A stretch of 64,000 nt of DNA from Synergistaceae bacterium (GTDB lineage: Bacteria; Synergistota; Synergistia; Synergistales; Aminithiophilaceae). Location of the stretch: contig JAESII010000006.1 of NCBI GenBank assembly GCA_016756725.1, positions 108,688 to 172,687 on the forward strand, written 5' to 3'. Positions 51,498 through 59,311 of the stretch are shown here, piece by piece. The position numbers were made by a program, and so were the translations under genes. The notes under the pieces were generated by a model. It did not search any database, was not told the origin of the DNA, and worked only from the letters and a program-made list of their open reading frames with translations. Position 1 is the first letter of the stretch. Every line of letters starts with the position of its first letter.

Positions 51498-52433
51498 TCA
51501 GACCTCCTCCGGCACGAGGGAGACGACGCGGGCCCCATCGTCGTCCACGTCAAGGACGAAGAAACGGGACCGTACGCCGTGATCGGAAAAGACGCGGCAC
51601 ATCGTCGAGGCCACGGCCTGGGGGTTACCCTTGACAAAGGCGAGGACGCTGGGCCCCGATCCGCTGATTGCCACGCCGAGGCACTCCCGGTGGAGGCGGA
51701 CCTTTTCGAGGATCGTCTCGCCGCCGGGAAAGAGCTTGGCTCGGAACTGTTGGTGAAGCCGGTCATCCATGGCCCAGGGCAGCTCCTCCCACCGTCCTGT
51801 GGCCCAGGAGGCGGCGAAGAGGGCGACGCGGCCCACGTTGAAGACGGCATCCTGAAGGCTGACCTGCTCGGGAAGGGCCTCGCGGGCCTTGGAGGTGCTC
51901 ACCCGGACCTCGGGAACGGCCACGACGGTGACGATCTCCCTGGGAAGGGCTTGAAGCCGGACGTGCCTCAGATCCTTGCCGTCCCAGCAGCTGACCACCA
52001 TCCCTCCGACGCAGCAGGGAACGACATTATCGGGATGACCCTCGATGGCCGTCATGAGGGGAAGGAGCTCTTCCCGGGGCAGGGGGCGTTTGCGCAGGGC
52101 ATTGGCGATGAGGACGCCGCCGACGACGGCCCCCGCCGAGCTCCCCAGGCCTCGACAGAGGGGAATGGCGTTGACGGACCGAAGATGAAGTCCGGAAGGG
52201 GTGATGCCCCACTCGGCACAGGCCTTCTCGTAGCTTTTGATAACCAGGTTGGCCGAGGGGTCCTGCAGTTCGCCGCTGCCTTCGCCAATGACGTCGATGG
52301 AGTACTCCCCTTCCGACAAGAGATCGACGACTTCGTAATCGTTGTAGAGGGCCAGCCCCAGCCCTATGGTGTCGAATCCGGAGCCGAGGTTGGCACTTGA
52401 AGCCGGCACGCGGACACGAAAGGGCACGTTCAT
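51498..52433 (-). CDS. thrB: Homoserine kinase
   Basis: This 311-residue GHMP kinase has VRVPASSANLGSGFDTIGLG, the ATP-binding PLCRGLGSSAGAVVGG and the C-terminal LGVAISGSGPSVLAF. It phosphorylates homoserine for threonine synthase. Its ATG overlaps the thrC stop by 4 bases. Confidence 0.96.
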   Translation of the reverse strand: MNVPFRVRVPASSANLGSGFDTIGLGLALYNDYEVVDLLSEGEYSIDVIGEGSGELQDPSANLVIKSYEKACAEWGITPSGLHLRSVNAIPLCRGLGSSAGAVVGGVLIANALRKRPLPREELLPLMTAIEGHPDNVVPCCVGGMVVSCWDGKDLRHVRLQALPREIVTVVAVPEVRVSTSKAREALPEQVSLQDAVFNVGRVALFAASWATGRWEELPWAMDDRLHQQFRAKLFPGGETILEKVRLHRECLGVAISGSGPSVLAFVKGNPQAVASTMCRVFSDHGVRSRFFVLDVDDDGARVVSLVPEEV

Positions 52434-53473
52434 CGCGAAAGCACCTCCCGAAGGGACTGCCAGCAGTCGTCGATCTCGACCATCGTCGACGACTGCCCCA
52501 TGGCGGCATCGGGGTCCTTCAGCCCGTTGCCCGTCAGGACGGCCGTGATGATCTGACCCTGAGGGAGACCCTCCCCTTCGTGGATCTTGAGAAGGCCCGC
52601 CAGGGAGGCACAGGAGGCCGGTTCGGCGAAGATTCCCTCGCGCGAGGCAAGGAGCCTCTGGGCAGCGAGGATCTCCTCGTCGGTGACGGAAAGGAAGCGG
52701 CCGCCGCTTTCACCGACGGCACCGCGGGCCTTCTCGGCGTTGACGGGACGGCCGATGCGGATCGCCGTGGCCACCGTCTCGGGCTCGTCGAAAGGCCTCC
52801 CCTCGACAAGAGGCGCGGCACCGGAAGCCTGAACGCCGATCATCTCGGGCAGTCTCGTCGTTTGGCCCAGTTCCCCGTATTTCTTGAACCCCGCCCAGTA
52901 GGCGGAGATGTTCCCAGCATTGCCTACGGGAATGACGAGCCTTTCCGGGGCATCGCCCAGTTCGTCACAGATCTCCCAGGCCGCCGACTGCTGTCCCAGG
53001 AGACGGTAGGGGTTGACGGAGTTGACAATGGCCAGCCCCAGCTCCTCCGAGGCCTGCTTGGCCAGATCCAGGGCCCTGTCGAAATTACCGCGGACGGACA
53101 CGACCCTGGCACCGTAGATCAAAGCCTGAGCCAGCTTGCCTCGGGCAACCTTGCCTGCAGGGAGGAGGACGAAACAGGGGAGACCTGCCCGTGCCGCATA
53201 GGCGGCAGCAGCGGCCGAGGTGTTTCCCGTCGAGGCACAGACGACGGCTTTGGCGCCACTTTCGATGGCCTTGGCAACGGCAAGCACCATCCCTCTGTCC
53301 TTGAAGGAACCTGTCGGGTTGGCCCCCTCGAATTTGACGCGTAAGTCGACGCCGAGCTCGGAACCGAGATTCGTCAGGGGAATGAGGGGCGTTTGCCCTT
53401 CACAGAGGGACAGACGGGGCGTCGCCTCCGTCAGAGGCAGCAGATCACCGTAGCGATGCAGGATTCCTCTCAT
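52430..53473 (-). CDS. thrC: Threonine synthase
   Basis: This 347-residue PLP enzyme converts O-phosphohomoserine to threonine. The PLP lysine lies in NPTGSFKDRGM, the phosphate-binding ASTGNTSAAAAAYAARAGL follows, and the GNAGNI loop is present. It is the first gene behind a T-box leader. No homoserine dehydrogenase gene lies in the operon, so that step must be encoded elsewhere. Confidence 0.96.
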   Translation of the reverse strand: MRGILHRYGDLLPLTEATPRLSLCEGQTPLIPLTNLGSELGVDLRVKFEGANPTGSFKDRGMVLAVAKAIESGAKAVVCASTGNTSAAAAAYAARAGLPCFVLLPAGKVARGKLAQALIYGARVVSVRGNFDRALDLAKQASEELGLAIVNSVNPYRLLGQQSAAWEICDELGDAPERLVIPVGNAGNISAYWAGFKKYGELGQTTRLPEMIGVQASGAAPLVEGRPFDEPETVATAIRIGRPVNAEKARGAVGESGGRFLSVTDEEILAAQRLLASREGIFAEPASCASLAGLLKIHEGEGLPQGQIITAVLTGNGLKDPDAAMGQSSTMVEIDDCWQSLREVLSR

Positions 53474-53525
53474 CAGTTCTACCTCCCAGCTTTATCGTTC
53501 CCCAGCCGCAAGCGGCCGAAAGGAC

Positions 53526-53560
53526 AAAAAAGCCCGTCCCCTCTGCCAAGGAGACGGGCT
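53526..53560 (-). terminator. T-box intrinsic terminator
   Basis: On the minus strand a GC-rich stem (about 10-11 bp, arms at 53550-53560 and 53531-53541) is followed by TTTTTT. It begins 2 bases after the T-box sequence, and it would be displaced when the antiterminator forms. Confidence 0.88.
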
Positions 53561-53797
53561 GACCCGCGGTTCCACTCCATTTCCGGCCCTAGCCGGCACT
53601 CTTTCCGCGTTAAGGGGCGGACCCCGGCGGCTTATCGGCTGAAGGCCGCTTCACCGTCTGCTCAGGGGCGGTGTTCACCAGCGTCCGATCGCGGGGCTCT
53701 CTCAGCCTTTGGAGTCCCCTCTCTGTCCGAAGACGGCGGCTACTCTTCCCTTCGTCGCAATTCCTTTCCTTCCGGTCATCGACTGGCCTGAAGGTTT
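53526..53797 (-). ncRNA. T-box leader controlling thrC-thrB-lysC-asd
   Basis: The leader carries the T-box sequence GTGGAACCGCGGG (minus strand, 53563-53574 with flanks), followed by the terminator with a T-run. Upstream lie an AGTA-containing Stem I start and a large GC-rich structured region. Uncharged tRNA-Thr should stabilise the antiterminator and switch on the operon. An ACC codon (53670-53672), a threonine codon, is in the likely specifier loop, but the folding has not been computed. T-box control of threonine genes is known in Firmicutes and here appears in a diderm. Confidence 0.85.
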
Positions 53798-53803
53798 CCG
53801 TAG

Positions 53804-53832
53804 TTTTTACGCCTTCCCGATGAAATTGTCAA
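53804..53832 (-). promoter_or_regulatory. Promoter of thrC T-box operon
   Basis: On the minus strand a perfect TTGACA (53827-53832) is 17 bases from TAAAAA (53804-53809). The transcript should start near 53797, matching the 5' end of the T-box structure. Confidence 0.75.
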
Positions 53833-53836
53833 GTCA

Positions 53837-53865
53837 TTGCTCAAAGCGAGAGAGTCTGATAGAAT
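53837..53865 (+). promoter_or_regulatory. Extended -10 promoter for greA
   Basis: TTGCTC (53837-53842) and TAGAAT (53860-53865) are 17 bases apart, and TGA precedes the -10 as an extended -10. The -35 lies just 4 bases from the -35 of the divergent thrC promoter. The predicted start is near 53872, about 46 bases before greA. Confidence 0.72.
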
Positions 53866-53917
53866 GATCGACCGACATAGAGGGATACCCTCCAGCCAGT
53901 CCAAGGAGGCTGATGCC

Positions 53918-54418
53918 ATGGCTCCCAGTACCCGTTCCTCCGACGACGTCATCGTCATGACGCGCAGCGGCTATGAAAAGCTCAAGGAAGAACTGATTCA
54001 CCTGCGTAGCTCCGGAAGGACCGAGATCGCCCGTCAGCTTGAGGAGGCCCGCGGTTTCGGCGATCTGAGCGAAAATGCCGAGTATCAGGCCGCCAAGGAC
54101 GAACAGGCCAAACTTGAAAGTCGCGTGCAGTGGCTCGAGTATCAGCTCAGTAAGGCCAAGGTGATCGATGCCGAGGACATCGACGGCAGCAGGGTCACCT
54201 TGGGAACGAAGGTGACCTTCGTCGATCTCGACAGCAAGCGTGAATTCGCCTACACCATCGTCGGCTCCGAGGAATCGGACCCCAAGGCCCTGAAGCTTTC
54301 CGCGGCGAGCCCCGTCGGTCAGGCTCTGATGGGCCGCGAAGTCGGCGAAGAAGTTCTGGCCAGGGTACCTAAGGGAACACGGAAACTGCGCATTCTCGAC
54401 ATCGTCGTCGAAGCCTGA
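53918..54418 (+). CDS. greA: Transcription elongation factor GreA
   Basis: This 166-residue plus-strand protein has the coiled-coil finger with RQLEEARGFGDLSENAEYQA, including the acidic tip needed for RNA cleavage by backtracked RNA polymerase. The C-terminal FKBP-like domain carries VTLGTKVTFVDLDS and SPVGQALMGREVGEEV. The ATG at 53918 has AAGGAGG 8 bases upstream. A frame extending 27 codons further overlaps the promoter and was not used. Confidence 0.96.
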   Translation: MAPSTRSSDDVIVMTRSGYEKLKEELIHLRSSGRTEIARQLEEARGFGDLSENAEYQAAKDEQAKLESRVQWLEYQLSKAKVIDAEDIDGSRVTLGTKVTFVDLDSKREFAYTIVGSEESDPKALKLSAASPVGQALMGREVGEEVLARVPKGTRKLRILDIVVEA

Positions 54419-54448
54419 CCCGCTCTCTTTCGCAAGGCAAACAGACAG

Positions 54449-54493
54449 GAAGCCACGAGACGCCCCGCTCCATCCGGGACGGCTAGTGGCTTC
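54449..54493. terminator. Hairpin between convergent greA and ddl
   Basis: GAAGCCAC (54449-54456) pairs with GTGGCTTC (54486-54493) around an inner CCCG/CGGG stem. It lies between the two convergent stops and may terminate both transcripts. T-runs are weak on both sides. Confidence 0.5.
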
Positions 54494-54504
54494 TTACCTT
54501 ATCA

Positions 54505-55446
54505 TCAGAACCTTTCCAGGGAGGCCCTCACGATCCGGGCAAGAAGCTCGGCGAAGGAAAGACCAGCTGCCTGGGCCGCCTTGGGGACAAGGCTCGTCTC
54601 CGTCATCCCCGGAGCCGTGTTGACTTCCAGGACACAGGGACGACCGTCGCCGTCAAGGCGGAGATCGACACGGCTGTAGACCCCGCAATCCAGGGCACGA
54701 TGGGCGGCCAGGGCGGCAGCGACGACGGCATCCTCCTCACGGACCGTCAGCGCCGCCGGGGCGACATAGCGGCTGGCTCCGGGGGTGTATTTGGCCTCAT
54801 AGGTGTAAAAACCCTCGGGCGGAACGATCTCGACGACGGGCAGTGCCGTCAAGTGATCCTTCTCGTCGAGGACGGTGACGGTCAATTCCCTGCCGTCAAT
54901 GTAGCTTTCAATGATCACCTTCCGGTCGTACTTCCGGGCCGCCTCGACGGCACGGACCAAACTCTCTCCATCGTTGACGATAGAGATGCCGACGGTGCTC
55001 CCGCAGCCTGCTGGCTTGACGACAAGACGTCCTGAAAGGGCAAAGAGCTTCTCCGTTTCTTCGTTCCTCTCTGCGGAGAGGCTCATGGCTCCGGTGCAGA
55101 CCAGCCCGGGAGCGACAGGAATGTTTCTCTCCCGAAAGAGGGCCCTGCTCACCTCCTTGTCCATGGCGGCAAAGCAGGCAGCCGGACCTGATCCCGAGTA
55201 AGGCAGACCGGCCATATCCAGCAGGGCCTGAAGTCTCCCGTCCTCACCCCAGCCGCCATGGAGGGCGACGAAGACAAACTCCCGCCACCCCCCCTCGAGG
55301 AGGGCCAGAACGTCTCTAGCTCCCCCCACCGGAAGAGGGTGAACGTCGAAGCCTGCCTCTTCCATCGCGGCCGTGACGGCGGGGCCGCTTTTCAGTGAGA
55401 CCTCCCTCTCCGGGGAGTCGCCTCCGTAAAGAACACCGACTTTCAT
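54505..55446 (-). CDS. ddl: D-alanine-D-alanine ligase
   Basis: This 313-residue ATP-grasp enzyme makes the D-Ala-D-Ala end of the peptidoglycan stem. It has VLYGGDSPEREVSLKSG, LHGGWGEDGRLQALLDMAGLPYSGSGP, KPAGCGSTVGIS and the C-terminal VLEVNTAPGMTETSLVPKAA. The length is normal. A strong intrinsic terminator ends only 18 bases upstream of its ATG and leaves no room for a promoter, so transcription must read through from lptD or start inside it. Confidence 0.96.
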   Translation of the reverse strand: MKVGVLYGGDSPEREVSLKSGPAVTAAMEEAGFDVHPLPVGGARDVLALLEGGWREFVFVALHGGWGEDGRLQALLDMAGLPYSGSGPAACFAAMDKEVSRALFRERNIPVAPGLVCTGAMSLSAERNEETEKLFALSGRLVVKPAGCGSTVGISIVNDGESLVRAVEAARKYDRKVIIESYIDGRELTVTVLDEKDHLTALPVVEIVPPEGFYTYEAKYTPGASRYVAPAALTVREEDAVVAAALAAHRALDCGVYSRVDLRLDGDGRPCVLEVNTAPGMTETSLVPKAAQAAGLSFAELLARIVRASLERF

Positions 55447-55464
55447 GACAGATCGCCTCCAGAC

Positions 55465-55493
55465 AAAAAACGCGAGGTCCGAGGGACCTCGCG
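55465..55493 (-). terminator. Intrinsic terminator after lptD, before ddl
   Basis: On the minus strand a perfect 10-bp stem (55484-55493 with 55471-55480, 3-base loop) is followed by TTTTTT. The T-run ends 18 bases before the ddl ATG and only about 8 bases before its GGAGG. Confidence 0.9.
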
Positions 55494-55509
55494 CGGGAAC
55501 GACAAGGTC

Positions 55510-57156
55510 TCAGGGGATCGGCGGAAGCCCTCCAGGCCGCTCGCCCGGCTCTTCCAGTTCCTTTTCCCTGAACTGGAGAGGGCTGTCCGGGTAGGCCTTG
55601 ATGATGAGGCGCAGACCGGCCCAGTCGTCATCTCCGGCTCGGTCATCACGGACCGTCAGCTCCCAGGCCAGGCAGTCCACCTCGTAGCGGAGCTGGTAGA
55701 CCATCTCGTCCAGGTAATCTTCCCGAAGATCCCAGCCGCCGCGGAGGGAAAGCTCCCATTCGTCGCCGAAGGGAACGGAAAGGCGCTGAAAGACCCGTTC
55801 CGTTTCGTTGTACCGATCCCAGAGCATCGGCGACGTGCCGTCGACCCAGCGTCGTACGTAGGTGGACCGGAGACGCAAGGACCCTGCCGACCAATTGAAG
55901 CCGAAAGCCAGATCGGTCGTCTTCTGGCTGTCTGCGTCGGGCACGTCATAATCGTAATACCAGTAGGTAGCCCGCCAGAAAGGCTGGAGGGTACCCAGAG
56001 GGGCACCTTCGCCGTAGTAGTCGATGGCGCCGCCCCGCCGCTGTGCCTCCACCTGCTCTTCGCTGTAGCTTCCCCAGGTGCCGAGGAGGCGCCACCAGCC
56101 GCCGCTGGCGGGGTCACTCCACCAGGGCCCTTCGACGGTGAGCTGAGGCTCCCGCCAGAGTGTTCCCGAATAGCGCTTCACTCCGGCCACGTCGTCGATC
56201 TCGACAGACTCCCGCTGACTCCAGAGAAGTTCCGTCGTCCACCCCGAACGCTCGTCACGGAACCCCCAGCGCGGGCGCCAACGATTTTCGTCGTCCACAT
56301 CGCTGTAGATGTAACCGCTTTCGAGGAAAAAGGTCGTATGGTCGCCTAAGCGTTGCGTGACGGAGAGCCTTCCTTCGGGATCGATTTTCGACCAGGCCAC
56401 GACAGAAAGTTCGGCCTGCCCTGTCGACCAGGTCAGGGGACCGGAGATACCCAGTCCCGCTCCCTTCTTCCCGTCATAGCGCGGCATGGGAAGGAAGACG
56501 CCGGAACTTTCTCTGGCTTTGACGACGTAATCGAAGGGATAGGTGAAGATGAGCGTCTCCCCCAGGTAGACCCGGGGCTGCTTGATGATGACCCGTTCTC
56601 CGGGGACAACGACCATTTTTTTCGTCGTCAGCCTGTAGTGAGGGTGCGGCTCCTGGCAGGTCGTGACAGAGACGAGCTGCCACCAGCCAACGACTTCGCC
56701 CTCTTCAAGGCCCCGAACCTCCTTGGCCGTCACGATGCCCCGTTCAAGAGCGTCCTGAAGGGGAAGGACCTCGAGGTCCTCACCGGCGACGACGAGCTGG
56801 TCGACCTTGCCCGATGCGTTCCGGACAAAGCCCCGCTGAGCCACAAAGTCGTATTCCATCGACTCCCCCTGAAAGGTCTGTCCCCTCCAGTAGAGGGTCA
56901 CGGGACGGGTCCCGTCGGATGTGGCCCGGACAAGCTGTCTTTCCGTATCCAACTCCAGGTAGGGCGTGCTCATCGTCAGGTCCTCGTAAGAGAGGGTCAC
57001 CTCCCCTTCGGCACTGGCTCGCCCATGGGCCTCGTCATAGATGAGATGCTCGCCTTCGACGGTCACAGCCGTTCCCTCACCGGCTTTAGCCGGTGAGGCC
57101 GGAAGAACGAGGAGGAGGAGGAGAAGGAGGAACAGGATCTTCAGGGCCTTTGCCAA
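55510..57156 (-). CDS. lptD: LptD/OstA-like outer-membrane LPS assembly protein
   Basis: This 548-residue protein has a signal peptide (ALKILFLLLLLLLVLPASPAKA), an N-terminal OstA-like jellyroll (residues about 27-110; VTVEGEHLIYDEAHGRASAEG) and a C-terminal beta-barrel-like part rich in alternating aromatic residues (YWYYDYDVPDADSQKTTDL). It is much shorter than E. coli LptD (about 784 residues), which suggests a reduced barrel. Three cysteines (CQEP, DCLAW and one more region) are fewer than the E. coli disulfide set, so an LptE-dependent disulfide step is uncertain. It overlaps the lptC-like gene by 16 bases. Confidence 0.82.
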   Translation of the reverse strand: MAKALKILFLLLLLLLVLPASPAKAGEGTAVTVEGEHLIYDEAHGRASAEGEVTLSYEDLTMSTPYLELDTERQLVRATSDGTRPVTLYWRGQTFQGESMEYDFVAQRGFVRNASGKVDQLVVAGEDLEVLPLQDALERGIVTAKEVRGLEEGEVVGWWQLVSVTTCQEPHPHYRLTTKKMVVVPGERVIIKQPRVYLGETLIFTYPFDYVVKARESSGVFLPMPRYDGKKGAGLGISGPLTWSTGQAELSVVAWSKIDPEGRLSVTQRLGDHTTFFLESGYIYSDVDDENRWRPRWGFRDERSGWTTELLWSQRESVEIDDVAGVKRYSGTLWREPQLTVEGPWWSDPASGGWWRLLGTWGSYSEEQVEAQRRGGAIDYYGEGAPLGTLQPFWRATYWYYDYDVPDADSQKTTDLAFGFNWSAGSLRLRSTYVRRWVDGTSPMLWDRYNETERVFQRLSVPFGDEWELSLRGGWDLREDYLDEMVYQLRYEVDCLAWELTVRDDRAGDDDWAGLRLIIKAYPDSPLQFREKELEEPGERPGGLPPIP

Positions 57157-57716
57157 AACAGTTGAGCCTCCTCTCTGAGGACGACGACGCCATTGATGTC
57201 GAAGAAACCCTGCTGGCCTTCCAGGCGGATCCCGCGGAGAGAATCCTCAATGGCCAATCCTCTCGAGAGGGTCCAGCCCTGATCTCCCTGAATCCAGTTG
57301 GCCTCTCCTGCAGCCCAGGTCAGGGCATAGCCCTCACCGTCGACGGACCCCTCCGGTGATTGGAGGCGGATCTCCCCCAGATCGTCACGATAGTCGGCAA
57401 CGGGAGAGGAAAAGGTCCAGCGGCGGCCTTCCTCGTCGGCAAGGGTAATGTCCACCTGATGCCCCTTGGCCCAGGCCTGGGACCGCTCGAGGCGTTCCGC
57501 CGAAAGGTGCCAGAGGCGACCGTCCATCTCCCGCTCCACGTCGATCCTTTCGACGGTGACGAGGATCTCCTCCTCGCCGTCGACGCTGATCGCGGCCTGA
57601 GGCCGCTGAAGAGCCAGATCCTGCCGGACCATCCAGACGAAACCCCCTCCAAGGGACAGGATCACCACGATGAGAAGGATCGGCAGGAAAAGACGCCTCT
57701 CGATCTTACCAGACAA
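57141..57716 (-). CDS. LptC-like membrane-anchored protein
   Basis: This 191-residue protein has one N-terminal membrane segment (FLPILLIVVILSLGGGFVW), followed by an OstA/LptC-like beta domain (VERIDVEREMDGRLWHLSAERLE, ADYRDDLGEIRLQSPEGSVDG). LptC takes LPS from LptBFG to LptA. The start is TTG at 57716, with AGGGAGG 8 bases upstream and an 11-base overlap with the preceding gene; an upstream frame to 57758 is possible. Similarity is modest and the gene's position next to lptD is the main support. Confidence 0.68.
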   Translation of the reverse strand: MSGKIERRLFLPILLIVVILSLGGGFVWMVRQDLALQRPQAAISVDGEEEILVTVERIDVEREMDGRLWHLSAERLERSQAWAKGHQVDITLADEEGRRWTFSSPVADYRDDLGEIRLQSPEGSVDGEGYALTWAAGEANWIQGDQGWTLSRGLAIEDSLRGIRLEGQQGFFDINGVVVLREEAQLFWQRP

Positions 57717-58848
57717 CCCTCCAGCCTCCCTCCTGACGGACGAGGCTGAGGACCTCACTCTGCAGGACCCGGATGAAGACGAGCTTCTGGGCTGCCGTGA
57801 CTTTGACGCGATCTCCGTCGAGCCAGGTCGTCCTGTAGCCGTCGCGCAGGTTCAGGCGAAACGTGCGGTTCAAGGCCTCCTGCCGGAAATCCTCGGGAGA
57901 AAGGCGGCTTTTTGTCTCGTCACTGACCATGCCGTAGAGCTCTTCCGTCCTTCCCTCGCTCCAGAGAGCGAGGAAGCGTTCCAGGAAATCCTCTCTGGTC
58001 TCGGGCAGAAGCCTGCCGTTTTCCGCCGAAATCGAGAGTTCTTCGGCAGCCGACGGAGGTGTTTCGGCAGCGGGAACGGCGACTTCCGGTGCCGGCGGTG
58101 AAACGGGCCGGACGGGAAGGGGATCGCTGGGTAAAAGGAGGAACGGCGGGGGGGGGGCAAAATCCGGCGACGCCGGTTCCGGAGCTGACGGTCCCTCTGG
58201 GGTGGAGACGGGAGGCGGCACGACAGGGCTCTGCGGCACAGAGGGAGGCTCAGGCTCCTCCCGAGAAGGCCTCTCGACGGGAGGAAGCTCGACGAGGACC
58301 TCTTCGACGGGCCCATCCGCAAGACCGGTTCCGACGAAGGTAAAGCGGGTTTCCGGGCCGGGGCCGAGGCCAGAGACGAGAAAAGAAAAAGGCCCTTCCT
58401 GACGGGGAAAGAACACCAGCCCCTGAACGAGGCCCGAAATGGGTTCGCCCAAACGTTCCTCGAAGGATAGCGGCGCCACCCTCCTGCCGTCAGCGAGCTC
58501 GAGCATCAGCCTCCGTTCGACGGGCTTCAGCGAAAGGGGGCGACCGCCGAAGTTGTAGACGGAAACGAGAAAGGCCTCGGCCTCGGCCATGCGGAGGCTC
58601 TTGCGGAAGGCCTGAGCCGACGTCTCCATCTCGTGAGGCGTCAATCCCTGCCTGGCTCCGTCGACGCGAACCCAGGGATCGACGAGCTCTTCCGGATAAT
58701 GGACAACCCAGACGAGGCAGTCCTGCCCCCAGCGAAAAGAGGTCCAGCCATCGAGGATGCGGGCCACCTCGACGGCTGGATCACTGGCTTCGGCGGTAAC
58801 CGGCCCGAAAAGGAAAAGGGCCAGAAGGACCAGGACAAAACGCTTCAC
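57706..58848 (-). CDS. Exported proline-rich protein of unknown function
   Basis: This 380-residue protein has a signal peptide (RFVLVLLALFLFGPVTAEA), an unassigned domain (about 24-187), a low-complexity proline-rich linker (about 188-268) and a C-terminal domain (about 283-380) with FLERFLALWSEGRTEELYGMV, which looks NTF2-like or similar. The linker could span the periplasm or peptidoglycan. It is the third exported protein between pyrG and the Lpt genes and overlaps lptC by 11 bases. No function can be assigned. Confidence 0.7.
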   Translation of the reverse strand: MKRFVLVLLALFLFGPVTAEASDPAVEVARILDGWTSFRWGQDCLVWVVHYPEELVDPWVRVDGARQGLTPHEMETSAQAFRKSLRMAEAEAFLVSVYNFGGRPLSLKPVERRLMLELADGRRVAPLSFEERLGEPISGLVQGLVFFPRQEGPFSFLVSGLGPGPETRFTFVGTGLADGPVEEVLVELPPVERPSREEPEPPSVPQSPVVPPPVSTPEGPSAPEPASPDFAPPPPFLLLPSDPLPVRPVSPPAPEVAVPAAETPPSAAEELSISAENGRLLPETREDFLERFLALWSEGRTEELYGMVSDETKSRLSPEDFRQEALNRTFRLNLRDGYRTTWLDGDRVKVTAAQKLVFIRVLQSEVLSLVRQEGGWRVVW

Positions 58849-58857
58849 GGTGCTCCT

Positions 58858-59292
58858 CTAAAGGCGGTAATCGATGATAGCCGCGACGCCGACGCCCTGG
58901 ACACGGCGGAAGCGCTGGAGCGGATTCTCCGAGTCAATGGGAACGAGGATCTTGACGCCGATGCGATCCTGGAAGGAGACATCCAACTGGGCCACGGCCT
59001 TCGTTGTCTCGACAACTCCCTTGGGACCAGCCACCTGGGCGGCACCGATGCTCGTGCCACTTCCGACGGAGACGATGGGAACCACCTTGGTGTGTCCCTC
59101 AGCCTTGACACCCCGATTGAGGGTGACGGTGTTGATGAAATCATTGATCGGTCCGGCGATGGTCTTCACGAGCAGTCCTCCGCCGACGACGCCGATGAGG
59201 TCACCGAGGTCGAAGGCCTGGGCGGGAGCGAGAGAGGAAAGGGAAAGGGTGAGAGCAAGCAGCAGAGCCGGAAGAGACTTGAATCGCTTCAT
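58858..59292 (-). CDS. Small exported protein of unknown function
   Basis: This 144-residue protein has a signal peptide (RFKSLPALLLALTLSLSSLAPAQA) and a glycine-rich mature part (DLGDLIGVVGGGLLVKTIAG, VVPIVSVGSGTSIGAAQVAG). The end, GVGVAAIIDYRL, looks like a final beta strand. It does not match any family I know. It begins 19 bases after the upstream exported protein and ends 9 bases before the next. Confidence 0.65.
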   Translation of the reverse strand: MKRFKSLPALLLALTLSLSSLAPAQAFDLGDLIGVVGGGLLVKTIAGPINDFINTVTLNRGVKAEGHTKVVPIVSVGSGTSIGAAQVAGPKGVVETTKAVAQLDVSFQDRIGVKILVPIDSENPLQRFRRVQGVGVAAIIDYRL

Positions 59293-59311
59293 GGCGAATC
59301 GCTCCTTTCGT

